Numbered from the stretch's first letter, positions 10,699 through 23,230 are shown. The stretch is DNA of 64,000 bases from Pisolithus tinctorius (GCA_024663395.1 JANFAH010000010.1:1674001-1738000); one strand, 5' to 3'. The notes: generated by a model not told the origin, from the letters alone. Numbers and translations: made by a program.

Positions 10699-11000
10699 GA
10701 TACCACCAGTGACCGCTGACATCTAACAAGGTATGGATACCTAATTGTGTGTTCGAGAATATTAAGAGACCATTGTTTCGGCCTGCACACAGGATTGACG
10801 TACACTGCGAGAAGGGGTCCCCTAAATTATGTTGTTTTTATGGTTTTTTTTGTGATCGTTCGCTCTTTCTATATACCCATTTCTATTCCATTGTATGAAT
10901 GTGGTCATGAACGATGCTGAGCGCTTGACCTGACACCTTGTATGTACTGGTTATCATACATTCACAAATAAGTAAATTGCAAACTTCAGGCCGCTTGCTC
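10699..11000 (+). repeat. 3' flank of B1
   Basis: Noncoding sequence shared with the 3' flanks of B2 (23231-23545), B5 (38825-39110) and B6 (49263-49560). No terminator or other gene is recognised. Confidence 0.5.
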
Positions 11001-12786
11001 TCATCCCGTCACGATAGCTCTCGTTCTCCTGTCGCACCCATTGCAGTGCACGGTTTTACTTATGTAAGGTAGGGAAGGTCGCAATGGAAATACCGCCTGG
11101 AAGTGCCAAGTCTCGCGTAGGAAGTTCACAGTAAATGCTAATGTTGTGGGGTCCCGGGTGAGAAAATTGCAACGCCACAGAAGCCTTCTAATGATTGGGT
11201 GATGTCCCTGCAGCAATATAATTAGCCAGCGAATCTGCCGCAACCGTTCGCGGAAGGCAGTGGCTTCTGAAGCAGCGCCTGCTTGCCCGCAAAGCTACCA
11301 TCTCTCCACATGAACCCCTGGTCTGCAGCTCGTTCGATCACCCCGATTCGGAGCCTAAACAGGACTTAAGCCATACCGCTAGTTGATACTAGCTGCATAT
11401 GCATACATTGATTCCGCCACCGAACCTGTAGAAAAGGTGACTCCATGTCGATCATAACCTTAATCCTTTCCTCCTCCGTGCGCACAGAAATCCATCTCTG
11501 ATTAACGTACGACTCCACGGGCTTCTAATGAGTCTTCCGTCATCAAGGGGGGGTCCGCGTGGCTGCAGCGTTGCCTATCTTGGATGGAAGGTCGAATGAA
11601 TGTAGAATTGCAAGAGATGGCGTAGCTTTCGGACCGCATGTGCATTAGAGGCGCCCTCAGAAGTTGCAAAGCAACTCTGCACGAGGTCATAGCGAGGCAA
11701 ACACGTGGTCCGTAGTGACCAAAGACAAGTGTGTCAGTTCTATTCGCGCTGCCTACCCTAGAAAGCCACTCGCAAGGTTCGTGGCAATCCATGTCCCGCG
11801 CACTTCAATATCTGACCTTCAAAGTCACTCTCAACATCGACTCTGTGAACAACCTCATTTACCACAAGTTTGCTAAAGGTGATGTAAGCAGAGATCTCCA
11901 TGTGACGCAAGGTCATTGCCCGTTACTATCGTCACTGCCTCCCATTGCCACATAGCACTCTCCTCCGCTTTCGCACTATAATCCCGCGTATGCCTCTGTT
12001 TTCGTAGCGCAAACGTTTCTTGTATGCGTATACCGCCTCGAATTCTGCTGTGCAGCAACCATCACTTCCTCCCTCGGATATCAGGCGTGTACTACCCTTT
12101 AGTTGATGGAACTACCTTGCACAGCAAACTGACTTGGTACGATGGGACAAATGAAAGTGTGAAGAAACAGTGACCGTATCAATATCGAATTTCGTCTCGG
12201 GTATGCAATACGTCGACCAAGATTCGCGCCAAACAATTTCTACGTGTGCTTGTGCGCGATTTTGAACCGGTAATTTGGGCGCAAGCAGTGAAGACAGGGT
12301 GCTGTAGAGAGCAAGACGCCCTGTTACATTTGACGGCATGCCATCAGCACGAATATGGAAGCCGGAAAAATAAACAATCGTACCCAGTGTTGCAAGGATT
12401 GCTCTCCACAGTTGTTAGCTGATCAACATCCGCTGTGAGTGTATACACTCCATGGCTGCTGTCGAATCAAAAACAGAATATTGATCGAATAGTGATCGAT
12501 CTCGATTCCCGATGCTCAAATTGAAGAAACAAAGTCAGCGCTATTGACATGGTATCAGCGACGATGATCGGCGTTTAGTTGCAAGGGAAGTGGGAAAAAG
12601 GATGCCCCTTCTGTAATCTACATATTGTTCGCACTTTGACGTAGAACAAGGTGCTGTTAGATTTGGCAAGTCGTACGCAGCCCATTTCGGCCGCGTCCAT
12701 CCCGAGCCGTGAGAATTTGAGCTCCGAGGCTTCATGTCCTGCAGCAGACCATATAACGACATACTCAGGTAAGTTCAGGTTTCCAG
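11001..12786 (-). repeat. XZ block 1 (degenerate minus-strand coding sequence)
   Basis: It matches 23546-26057, 31998-33610, 39111-41430, 49560-52640 and 52930-55090. The minus strand carries recurring open pieces, in order from high to low coordinates: SKCEQDVDYRRG-like, GRLALYSTLSSLLAPK, ESAMWQWEAVT...HMEISAYITF, LTSCRVALQLLRAPLMHMRSES and, here shortened, the Z segment. Stops and shifts differ between copies, so this looks like a repeatedly copied and decayed minus-strand gene. No family is recognised. Confidence 0.45.
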
Positions 12787-13335
12787 GAAGAAGTGCACAA
12801 CACAACGCCACCGAATTGGAGTCTCTTTGAAATAGGTATAGCTCTTGTGCAGAGACGTAACGTATGGGTCATTGGCATCAAAAGGCGAGAAGATCAGAAT
12901 GCCACGGAAGTCTTCCATGGAGCATCGAGTGAACTGACGACAGCGAGAGAGCTGGCGTATGATATGGTACCGTACAACTGGAGGTAAGTGTTTACTTCAT
13001 ACTTGGTGAATTAGGGAGGCCTAGGAACAGGAGGTAGCGAACAGTCACGTAGTGCTTAGTCAGACTGACGAAGACTTGGACGCGCGCATGTGCAGCTACA
13101 AAGTTAGCCTATAGCTTCCCCAGAGCTCAGTTCATTGCTTGGAGGCTCTCTCCCACTTCTTCATCGGAACAAATTGACAGAGACTTGCGGGGGGGGCAAG
13201 CTTCTGGAGCAGATGTACTCCAATGATACACATAAACATGGAAACAAACCCCCGCCTTGGAGGACACAAAACAATTAGGACAAAGGGGTCAGAGTCGTAA
13301 AGGCCGCCATCGTGTATAACAAGCCAACACGTCAC
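12787..13335 (+). pseudogene. Y1: two-exon forward fragment, broken in exon 2
   Basis: Exon 1 (12787-12983) is open between a TTCCAG acceptor and a GAG|GTAAGT donor and reads PPNWSLFEIGIALVQRRNVW and VFHGASSELTTARELAYDMV. Exon 2 begins after CTTAG at about 13061 (QTDEDLDAR) but is shifted by a short deletion near 13110 relative to Y2, giving an early stop. The second copy, Y2 (33.6 kb), has the opposite damage: exon 2 is long and open, exon 1 is shifted. The function is unknown. Confidence 0.4.
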
Positions 13336-15350
13336 ACTATCTCATGTGAGTAGAGCCGCCAGCCTGGCGATATCGTCAAGTCTTACCTATGTCGCCGAAG
13401 CGAATACAGTGTATCAGGTGAGTACTTGTCCTGCTGGCACCAGTACGTGTCCTGTTTTTCGCGGGGGTGTGATTATGGTTGCTCAATGTTTTGTTGGCAG
13501 CAAGAATTTAAACTTACTGCTGCATACCTAGTTACTAATTTCTGTAGATAAGCCTGGCACGTCGCAGTCTCACTATACTGGGTCGTGGACCTAGCAGGAC
13601 TCGAGTTAAAGAACCACCAGCCTCCTTCCTCCCTTGGCATCTTATTGAACTGTTCCTACACGACCAAATTCACCTCTCACCGATTGACACTGTCTGGATA
13701 TACATACATCGATCCCATCTCCGAACCTCTAGGAAAGTTGTCTTCGCGTCGATCTCAACCTTAATCCTTTGCTCCTTCCCATGCACAGAAATCCATCCCA
13801 AGATTAACTTGTGACTCTATCAGGCTTCTAGTGTTTTCTTCCATCAAGGGTGACTCCGTTGCCCATCTTGGACGAAGGGTCGAATAAATTTGGAGTTCCA
13901 GAAGAAGCGTAACTTTCTTGCTGCGTATGTGCATCAGAGGCTCACAGAGAAGTTCCGAAGCAGCTCTGCAAGGGGAAAGAACAAGGGAATGAATGATGTA
14001 TGATGACCAAAGAGAAGTGAGTCAATTGTGTTTTGCCTTGCTTTACCGCTAGAAAGTTACCTACAAGGTTCAAGGCAGTCCATCCCCGTGGACCTTCGCA
14101 CCGTATTTCCTGATCTGCTGGCACTATGAACACCAAAGTCACTCGTAACATCGATGTTGTCGATAAATTTTTCTGTCATACTTTCGTAAACCGATTTTGA
14201 ATTTGACACAACTCCATACGACCACGAGTGGTCTCCAGCACTGTCGTCACCACCTCCCGTTGCCACACTGTGCTTCTCGATATCTGCACTACATACCTTT
14301 GTTTTCGTATCGTAAACGTTGAATCAGGAGCATACCGTCTGTCCCCCTACTAAGGAAACAAGTGATGAAGAAATTTCGGAGTTGGGGGAGTAGTTCACAA
14401 GGTGTGTATTAAAAATCGTCATAGCAGATGAAGACGGTCCATTGACTGAGCCTGCTCTATCGGCTTACTGAGCTACTTCTCCTCTCACGATGAAGCAGGG
14501 AAAGAGTCAGAACACGACTGTGGTTCCTCCCACACGTTGACCACAAGTCGGGTAACACACCGGTCAGAAGCAGTATCACCGTGTACAACAGCTTTCACTG
14601 CCTTTACATTGACCCTAACCACAAGAAAAAGAAATGACCAACGACGCTATCGAGCAGGATGCTATCAGCTCGGTCAAGCGCAGGGAGTGCCACAAGATAA
14701 TCCATTACAGGAACTGGCACGACTCGTCTACAAACATCAAACTGACTACTTCCTCGTTCTAGGGTACAAGATCTCTGCTCCATGCTGATTCATAACTTCC
14801 TGCCAACTCGTATCGCTTCGAAGTTCGCTGTGCAGCGACTATCGCCTCCCCTCTCTCTGGAATCGAGTGTTATACCCTGAATATGACCAGGTATGTATAA
14901 CTATGTAATGGGATTGTAAGGATCACTTTCCACAGTGCTATGTTTTCTTCGATCAGTTAAATGAAAGAGCAACTGGCACTGATATGTTGATCAAACGGGG
15001 CTCTGTGAAGGGCAAGATCCATTGATGCAGTGCTTAACAGCATGTACTCTGCAGGAACCTTCACAAACTTCACAGCCAGATCATCCGGCGTGCTGTGGTT
15101 CGTCAATAGCAGCACAGGAGCCGAAACGGAAGCAGACTGCACTCTCCACCGTTGTTAAAAGATCAAGTCTTCTAATCTTCCTGAAAGTTCAGACTCTCCG
15201 CGCCCGTGTTTAACCAATAATAAATTGATCGCAGTGATCGATCTCGATGTTCAATTTGAAGAAATCAACGTCAGCGGTACAAGCGACGACGAGCGCAAGG
15301 GAAGGAGTTAAAATCACACCTCTTCATCGGAGCAGCCTATAATCTACATT
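13336..15350 (-). repeat. XZ' block (most diverged XZ copy)
   Basis: It aligns in stretches with the XZ2 block: about 13340-13560 with 24200-24400, 13740-14280 with 24530-25050, and 14810 onward with 25095. About 470 bp at 14340-14810 has no counterpart in the other XZ copies and shows no clear terminal repeat. No intact gene is seen on either strand. Confidence 0.4.
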
Positions 15351-17050
15351 TTCACCGTATCCTGTTTGCACTTGGAGACGGAACGAGGAAATCATGTATC
15401 GCACTGATCATTTGAGAAAATCTCACGTGATGCATGGTGTGGCTGACGCAATTATGTAATGGCGGCAAACAAAGTGAAACGATGAAGTAGCCGAAGTCGT
15501 AAGTCCCTTGAAGTACATGGACGACTTGTGATGCTCTCACATTATCCTTGTCATCAAGCGCTGTTCTATGAGTGGACAAGGTTCAAATTCCTCAATTTAG
15601 TCTCATGTTAACTTGGCGTCCAGGTGTGGCGTCTGGTGGAGTACTCTGCAGTTGAACCGCAACCGCTGACTCAACTTCTCGTCGATCCGATAGGATAGGT
15701 GGATGGTACGAGACACCGTAAAGTTGTACATACTACAAAGCCACCGCGAAACAAATACAAGTCCAGTGAAAAATCGAGTAATACCGAGTTACCTACCCGT
15801 GATGTGGCCATTCTGTCGTCCTCGGGTTGGCAGCAAGCATGGCGTTTCTGGTAAGTCGCTGTCACAATGACGCGGTGCTTTTACAAAGCTCAAAAACGGT
15901 TTTAGGTTCACTGTCGCGGTGGTTAACATAACTTCGCGTACGTATGTACCGTCGAAGCGTAGTTGATTGCTTCCTGAGCGTTTGTCGACTATGCCGCGTG
16001 TAATATAGGTCCGGTGAGTGGAAACTGATAAGCGGTTCGATTCCTATGTGAATAGCTGTACTGCGTTATTTCCCGATCTGCATGATGCCGTAGCTAATAT
16101 TTGATATTCAGCATTACCTGGTGGATCATTGTCTGTCGATTTTGAGCTAAAAATCCTGGCGATTACGCGACGACGCGAGCAGGTAAGTATCGGCTCTCAC
16201 ATGCATATCTTCTTCTCTAAATGCCCAAGTCCAGACATGAAATCGACCGAGAGGAACCGGGGGATGCCAAATCGCGGGATCCCTGCCTACCGAACAGTCT
16301 CTCCAACACAGGAGGCCAACTGGCGATACTACGATGGAGGTCAACCCTCGAACGAACTTGCTCAAGATAGTTTCATAGGAACTTTCACCTACATCTAGGG
16401 ATTCCCTAGTCAACAGGCAATGGCCCACCAACGTGCGAAAATCTGCGAAAATTCGCTGCAAGATAGGGGTACCTAGCGCGGTACCCGGAACGGGTCCCCT
16501 TATATTTGGCATTTGGTATATGTAAATTGCATGAAGCTTGGTGTCATACTTATCCCTTTCATAGCCGGTATTTCCTTTGGCCACTCGGATTTCCAGCGAC
16601 AACGGTAGCGGAATTCCACGCGTTGCGCAATAAAGGTTATTTTCCCATCTTGTGCATGGAATCCACATACACTATTCCTGCCCCTGCCTAACTCAGAACT
16701 TTCTACTAACCTGCATCGTGTCTCCTCTTCGGGTGTCAGGTGGTACGCACTGGAGTGGGTGAAATTATAAGGATCACCCTACACGGCATTTAGGATTAAT
16801 ATGACCTGATCAAATGAAAGTGTGAAAAGGCACACGTCTGCGACTGCGTCCTGTAATTTGGCGACGAGCATACGATACATGGGTGCAACGACCTGGACCG
16901 GCATGTTGATCAAGTGTTAACACAAGGTGAGTCCTAGGTGGGCTTTGGCCTGATTTTGAACCTGTATTTTTGGTGCAGGCAGCAAAGACAGCGTGCTGTA
17001 GAGGGTAAGATCCGCTGATATCTTTGGCAGCATGTACTACCCTATGAGAG
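15351..17050 (+). repeat. W block 1
   Basis: It matches 41430-43100 and, partly, 52641-52930 and 55090-56300. The forward strand has a decayed version of the W reading frame best preserved at 55442-55774. A putative forward exon near 16120-16182 (SVDFELKILAITRRREQ) ends at a GTAAGT donor. The complementary strand has a 173-codon frame, listed separately. Confidence 0.4.
16147..16668 (-). CDS. 173-codon minus-strand frame in W block 1, unrecognised
   Basis: It is open from ATG to stop without introns. It contains LVGHCLLTRESLDVGESSYETILSKFV and VVSPVGLLCW, shared with the 42.2-42.5 kb copy, where the frame is interrupted. No domain is recognised and no promoter is visible. It may be a chance frame or an exon of the degenerate minus-strand gene. 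Confidence 0.22.
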   Translation of the reverse strand: MWIPCTRWENNLYCATRGIPLPLSLEIRVAKGNTGYERDKYDTKLHAIYIYQMPNIRGPVPGTALGTPILQRIFADFRTLVGHCLLTRESLDVGESSYETILSKFVRGLTSIVVSPVGLLCWRDCSVGRDPAIWHPPVPLGRFHVWTWAFREEDMHVRADTYLLASSRNRQDF

Positions 17051-17053
17051 CCT

Positions 17054-17492
17054 TCACAGCAGGACCATCCTGTGCTCGTTTTGTCCATCAGTGAACGCTA
17101 AGAAGTTAAAATCAGGAAGTAAGCATACTCGGTATGCATCGCAGTTCAAGACAGTAGGAAGAGCACACGGGTTGCTCTCTTCGCTATTTGTTTTGATGGT
17201 GTTCCCGACGCTAGAGTTCGCTGCCAACAAGATCAAATCTGTTAACCTTCCTGTCTGCAAGCCTTCAGCGCCCGCGCTGAACAGCTGAATCAATAACCGA
17301 TTGATAGCATGGTAATCGACCTCAGCGTTCAAATTGAAGAAATCAAAGTCAACGTCAACAAAAGCGGGTATCTACTGAGGTAGTGATATCAGCGAAGATG
17401 ATAAGTATTGCAAGCGAATAAACACATACTTCTTCATCAGAACCATCGTAATCTGCATCTGTATCGGGATTTTGCTCGTGCTTTGACATGAT
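17054..17492 (-). CDS. Gene X 5' exons, A block 2 copy (partial model)
   Basis: Read on the minus strand, the start is ATG at about 17490. An acidic exon (MSKHEQNPDTDADYDGSDEE) ends at a GTATGT donor, followed by a ~57-nt intron that appears to end in a TAG acceptor. The next exon (FFNLNAEVDYHAINRLLIQL...) is open to a GTATGC donor near 17120. The 43-kb copy has the same structure with a similar open second exon. Further 3' exons on the minus strand could not be joined confidently. The start lies ~110 nt from the start of forward gene V, so the two are divergently arranged. No protein family is recognised. Confidence 0.35.
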
Positions 17493-17599
17493 ACACCAAT
17501 GGAAAAATACAGCACTGTGTTGCACGTTGACACAGCAGACTCACAGGAGCAGCTTTTTTCGGATTTGTGGCCCATCATTTGGCCAACCTGATCAATGAT

Positions 17600-18059
17600 A
17601 TGACCTCACGTGATAGTGATGCTGCCGTGAACTTGTCTCACATCGCCCTTGCAATGTGCCAACGAGGCACCGTTGTGTAAGTACACTGTTTTACAGCCTT
17701 TCCGGGTTACTTATACTGACATGGTATCCAGTTGTCACTTCTTGGTTAGTATTCCACAGCTCAATATTCCCCGATCTTGTACTGACATGGCACTCAGCGT
17801 AGCTTCGTTAGCATTCCATGGTTCAACAGTTACCATGGATCCATTCTGGCTCTCGGATTTTGTGTCAGAAAACGGCCACATCCAGGTCATTCTTTGGTAT
17901 GACGGCGCACGGCTCCCACCAAGCAGTGTCCTTCCTTGCTGCTGTCGCTGGCACGGCCTGCATTGCCCACTGCACAAAATCGAGCAAAATCGAAGCGAGG
18001 TTACTCGCTTCCTCCAAGCGTCTGTTGGCGGGACTTTAGCCGATAGACGCTGTGCCTGA
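17600..18059 (+). CDS. V2: short gene V, the one copy that stays open
   Basis: Proposed exons 17600-17676 and 17732-18059, with donor GT|GTAAGTAC and acceptor ATCCAG, give a 134-residue product. Exon 1 encodes MTSRDSDAAVNLSHIALA. Exon 2 includes FHGSTVTMDPFW, VILWYDGARLPP and a Cys-rich PCCCRWHG segment. The V1 and V3 copies are shifted by one base in exon 2, and V4 has TAG in place of the Trp after PCCCR. V2 is therefore the only full-length candidate. The complementary strand also has a 122-codon frame. The role is unknown. Confidence 0.38.
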
Positions 18060-19130
18060 CATATATCTGGCGATTGGGAGTTGATAAGCAGCGACTCCCC
18101 CATGTCAAAAACCTTCCCCCCCCACTTCCCCCTCCCAGCTCTCTGTGCGATTCTAGGCTGATACCTAGGATTCCGCGCTGTTATATGTAGGTTGCAAGGT
18201 TAGAGGGCTGTACGGGACCATATGAACATGTGAGCATAACCTCCAGCGGTAAATCTCGGTCCTGATCGACTAATTGCGACGAACGGCCGAAAGAAAAGGA
18301 AAAGACACCAAGAACCGCCGCCACACATCCCTGGGCTCATCACCGTGATAGGATCTATTTTGGTGATGCAGTGTTGGAGTGCAGAGCACCCCAACACCGC
18401 GAACGGACGCGCCGTGGTTCTACCTGGACTTTCATTATCCCCGGCCAGTACCGCCAACCAAACGAATCAGCTGGGTGCGAACATCCACAGCAGCCAGTTG
18501 CATTGCCCAGGGGGGTCTCGTGGGTTGGTTCCTGTGTACTCGCTATATGCGTAATTTTGAACTATATTCATTGTCTCCGCAGTCAGTCACTCCTTGACTG
18601 TTCGGCTTCCCAATGGTTGCCTTGCTAGGCTTTTCTCCAAGGCGAGGTTGCGGTCGAGATGGCGGCCTGCCTCTCGAGTTAGAGCAAGTTCTTCGATCGA
18701 GTGAAATTTAACCCCCCAACCCGCTCATAATACCGGGGTGTAAGTGATGCTCACAGATTTCTGGAAGCAAGTTAACGCCGTTGGAGTTCTATAGGACTTT
18801 CTGTTAATTCTTTCTTGCAGTCTGCTGTCAACTTCCAACTTGAGATCCGCGTATTTGGCGTCCTTTCCTGATTTTAGTCCGACTAGGGTTGCCCTCCAAC
18901 ATCAGAATCCACCGCCTCCATATGTATTGCAGGCCCACAAATGTCTCTCATGTCTGCCTTTTTCCAGTCAATGCAATTGCGAACGAGGCCATCACATTCC
19001 CACTTCAGATCCTTGGCTGCCTTCCTTGGTCCATGTTCTAAAGTATCCATAGTCTTCATATATAGATGCAGACCTCTGAGCGGAATCCCTTCATCAAGCT
19101 CGTTTTTTGTTCACCAACCCCTTCAAAATT
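18060..19130 (+). repeat. A block 2, upstream region of gene A2
   Basis: No confident gene. It contains the conserved open stretch at 18345-18554 (WSAEHPNTANGRAVVL) and a TATATAGA element at about 19059-19066, 65-72 nt before the A2 ATG. Confidence 0.5.
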
Positions 19131-20145
19131 ATGTTCCCTCAGCCTCGGTTTTCGTCCTTAGTCCCCACCCCCGTGGAGGGATACGACGCGTCTGCTTGTT
19201 ATCTTCACTACGATCTGGAAGACAGCGACTGCTTCCCCCCAGATGAAGACTTGCTGGGAAAGCGGACAAATTCTTTGCCACCAGAGTAGGCCTTACGCCA
19301 CCTCTTTGCAATATGCCAGCACCTCACTGTCATCTTCTGCATCAGTGGTAGTATTCATTATGATCTTCCCGAGGTGAAGAGACCATCCACATTTATCTTC
19401 GGTGCAGCCTGCTTACGCTTTTTACCATGTTCCAGCAGCCGCGCACATCGGATGCACCAGCTGGATCTGGACAGTCCGCATTCCGTGTGGATTACCTGCA
19501 AACCGCTACTGCTTTCGGCCACCAGGACAGTGTACAAGGAACAGCGAACCACTACAGTATGTCCCACTTGGTACCTTCCTATTTTCCAGCCGTGGGATCT
19601 GTCGCCGTGAGCTCGACTTCGACGTCTGCATCGGCAGGGACTGATTGATGGCTTCCATCTTTTCACAGTTCGATTCCTTAGTGGTCTCGGTTCAAGCCAC
19701 TGAAGTCAACGTTCCCGCCAGACATCTTGCTCTTCCCCAAGGGTACCTGGGACCCTTCAGCAATGATGCCGGCGTCGTCGTCACCTCTGCCAGTTCAGTC
19801 GGCTCCCTCGCCACAGCCGACACGACAGCCTTTCCTTCGGAGATTTCCCGGGTGCACCCCATCCCAATTCAGTTTACAAACACAGCAGCCGGCACTCCAC
19901 AAGTAACGCCACAGCCCTATCGAAGGCCTTGTGAGTGGAAAGACAACAAGGGGCGTATATGCGGCGAACTCGTCGGTTGGTATTGCAAGGACCATCTGGC
20001 TGTTGTCCACGGCATCGTCAACATACCAGGTAGCACCCGCATCACATGCGGTGCTTGTAGCGAGAAGAAGATACGTAAATTTATTTCAAGGCATTTTAGA
20101 GAGAGGCACATTGGGTTCCGTCGCTCAAAGCGAAATGCCGCGTAG
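19131..20145 (+). CDS. A2: four-exon C2H2 zinc-finger protein, intact
   Basis: Exons 19131-19285, 19346-19373, 19436-19606 and 19669-20145 give 276 residues. Introns are 60-62 nt, GT-AG. Exon 1 ends in phase 2 and the 28-nt microexon restores phase 0. The N-terminal part is acidic and low in structure (YDASACYLHYDLEDSD); the middle is Ser/Thr/Pro-rich. The last ~70 residues form two fingers: C-x9-C-x10-H-x4-H (CEWKDNKGRIC) and C-x2-C-x11-H-x4-H (RHFRERH), followed by a basic tail (RRSKRN). C2H2 pairs of this kind usually bind nucleic acid. A nuclear role is inferred, and no target can be named. The copy is 81-477 nt per exon identical in layout to A3, its closest relative. Confidence 0.78.
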
Positions 20146-21325
20146 GCTAGTAGGCAAAGATTGCTATCTTCTGGTGAGGCCTATGGATACCTCTTCTGTT
20201 CGACGAATTTGATAGACTTTTTTTCCGTCTGTACACAGGTCTTACGTACACTGCAAAAGGAATCCTATTCAGCTGTGGTGTTTGATTACTTCCTCGTGGG
20301 GTCGTGATCGTTGCTCATCTTTTTATACGAGCTGCTTCTGTTCCATCCTATGACTGTGGTCGTGAATGAACGCTGATATCCCATCACTGAGCATCAAACA
20401 CCCACAAACAAATAGAAGTCATGTCGTTCGGTTTCTGCTAAATTATTGGGTAACAATCTGATAAACTTTGATTCGTCCAACTGTACCTGTTCCACGGCTC
20501 TCTCTCTCCACTATTGCACCCCGTTCCGGTGAACAGGTTTACATAAGATGGTTCGTATTTTGGCCTCCGGTATGATCTCGGAATGTTCTTATCGAAGATT
20601 CACAGGGCCACAAGGTTGCTACGAATGTTAATGATCCAGGTCCCGCCGAGGATGATGACCTGCATTCATTACCACAGCATTGAGTTCCCTCAAGACCAGG
20701 TCCTGTGACGCTGATACTAGGGGGCAATAAGCTTTCACCTCCACTGGTTTCGGGGGTCTCGGAGACATACCGTTCCATTACTCCGGAATTACTTATTGCG
20801 TTGAGGTCACTGGTGGCGTGCGCCGCGATCCACCGGAATAATTCACTCGTGGAACTGCTGCTATCTTAAGGTCCCCGTTGCGTGGAACCTTCCGCTATGG
20901 CGTAAGGGACTTATTGAAGTGCAGATGTTCGCTTACCTTCGGTAGATTCCAGCGAACGTTTACTTCCGCGGCGACACTGTGTTGGTACATATACGGATGT
21001 CAAGGGCGCATCCACACGATCATCTCCATACAGCTCCATAGCTGGATTGGTGCATTTCAAGGTTCTATTTGACCCATCTGGAAGACTAGCCTTTTACGGA
21101 GCTGTCTTCGTGACGCATTTTTTTTACCTTTGGCGGACTTCGGTGGCAGCGTGCCAACATTTCCACGCTGGAAACATACTTAAGTACCTGTGGGCTACGC
21201 CGTAGCCCTCATGCAGCCGAAGGCTTCGTCTCTCCCTTGCTAACACTCAAACATTCCTTTTCCTAGAGCTTTCCGCGCCCGCGTGATCCGTTCTGCAGAT
21301 CAGACACTCATCCCACACGACACTG
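20146..21325 (+). repeat. A2-B2 spacer
   Basis: About 1.2 kb without a recognisable gene, homologous to 28970-30104 and 46209-47336. It holds the 3' flank of A2 and the 5' flank of B2. Confidence 0.5.
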
Positions 21326-23230
21326 ATGCTTAACATGTATGCCATGTTGGACCATTCGCCGTCATCATTCTCTCAGGATATGGCTCCCTCACAGCAGGAG
21401 TATGAGCTCAACTACATGCTGTATGGCGCAGTACCCAGGGACTTCTCGAATGGCGAAGATGCACTGCACCAAGACCGGACCATTCCACCGTTGACGTGAG
21501 CGGCATTTCACATTGGGTACCAATTTTTGACGTATCCTGTATTCAGAGGTCATCCTGTGATCTTAACCGAGGTTGGCCGTCCTACCATCCCTTCCACCTT
21601 AAAGGGATTTCTAAGGGATTGCTAGTATGATCAACTTTTTCCGAGCCATTTGGCACAAACCTCGGCTATTGCGCCTGCCCCAGGAATACATGGAACGAGA
21701 GATGTACAGCTTCTCCGCCGAGTTACCTGCCATGACACTTATCGCACTCCCAGCGTGCTCTAGGCACACTATACCTAGCTGACGATGTTGGCAAGGTTGA
21801 GCCGTTCGTGGTGGGTTCATGTTTGGCGGCATCCCCTGAGGTCGTTAACACATTACAGTTCCCCTCCGTGCAACAGCATCCCCTTGCAAGTCCACTACCA
21901 GCCGCCCGGGCTAATGCCCTCGACCTGATGAATGGAGTCCAGAACTGGGATGTTCAAAATGTAGGAGTACATGATCCCCTTCCCGTTGCTTCATCGGCCA
22001 GTCATGGCCAAGGACATGGAGGGCCGTCGATGGTAAGCTCGACTTTGGCGAGTGCCGCCTTGGGTTACTGATTAGTTGTGTTAAGTTTACGCTGCCGCCA
22101 CATGACGCCCATTCACCTTGCACTGACGCTAGTGTACAAATCGGTGAGCAGATGTGGAATATGAACATCGATCGAGAGATCCTTTTTAATCTCGGAACTC
22201 CCGGAGAATCTCGTGGTTACCAGGATGGACAAACCTTGCACAATTCGAGTGAATCATTATCTCCATTTTCCAACTGGACTCCGCCGTCTTCTCAGGGACT
22301 GCCCGCCGGGGCCGTTCCAACTCCCGCATATCCCCCAATCGTACCAGATATCGTTGATGGAACCACGACGAACGTGAGGATGATACCCCTCCCACCCGAT
22401 CGTACTGTGCCTCAGCCTGGAGGGGGGCACACTCATGAAAGGATGGACGGAATTTGTCACGCCTTTGGGAAGATGGCACTATTGTCATATTCAAATGAGC
22501 CGTGGAATCAGGAGGTAATGTGACTTCCACATTTCCATATCCCCGAGTAACCAGCTGAACACTTCTTACCGTATTCCAGCAGCTGTGTACACCGGGCACG
22601 TCAACTATGTCTGTGTTGTCGACATACCACATGGACTCCCCGAAAACCGTCGCATTTTTTGGCCACCATGGCGGGGTGCAAAATGGACCAAACTACCATG
22701 TCATTTCCCAGCCCTACTCTCCAAATGCGGGACCTGTCATCGTAAGTTTGACTTGATACCACGAGAGCCGCCACTTACTCATGCTTTCCGTATAGCCCGC
22801 ACAACACGTGCCCCCTGCGTGTCCTGGTCTTTTCACAGGATACTTGGAACCGCTCAACGGCGGTGCCAGCTCCGTCGCCACCTTTGGCAGTTCAGTGGGC
22901 GCCCTTGCCACAGCCAACTTGACAAACTCTCCATCGGAAGCTTCTCAGATACACCCCTCCCCAACTCAGCCTACAACCTTCGCAACCTCGGGGCCTCCAC
23001 AACAGTCTTTCAGTGATCCGAGGCCCTGTCCTTGGAGAGACGAACAGGAGGTTATATGCAACGAACTCGTGAGCTGGGATTGTCAGGACCATCTGGCCTC
23101 TGCCCACGGCATCGTCAACATCTCGGGTAGCACGCTTGTCACATGCGGTGCTTGCGATCTCCAACTGAAGCGCGAATCTCTTTTGAGACATTTTCGAGAG
23201 GTGGATCTCAGATTCCGTCGCCCAAGGTGA
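21326..23230 (+). CDS. B2: seven-exon C2H2 zinc-finger protein, intact
   Basis: Exons 21326-21495, 21547-21571, 21754-21810, 21859-22032, 22086-22514, 22580-22741 and 22796-23230 give 483 residues. All junctions are GT-AG. Only exon 1 ends off phase 0 (phase 2), corrected by the 25-nt microexon. The ATG used by B5 is mutated here, so the first in-frame ATG at 21326 was taken. Exon 4 could also start at the AACAG acceptor 18 nt later, with no change in frame. The long central exon is Pro/Ser-rich (FSNWTPPSSQGL). The last exon carries finger 1 (C-x9-C-x10-H-x4-H) and a finger 2 that ends RHFREVD, with Asp in place of the last His. Intron 2 (182 nt) is long for this gene and may hide another exon. 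Confidence 0.75.

Noticed and set aside
14340..14810. A mobile element in the XZ' block
   Set aside because: The ~470 bp have no counterpart in sister blocks, but neither terminal repeats nor a target duplication could be found, so it is only noted as an unmatched stretch.
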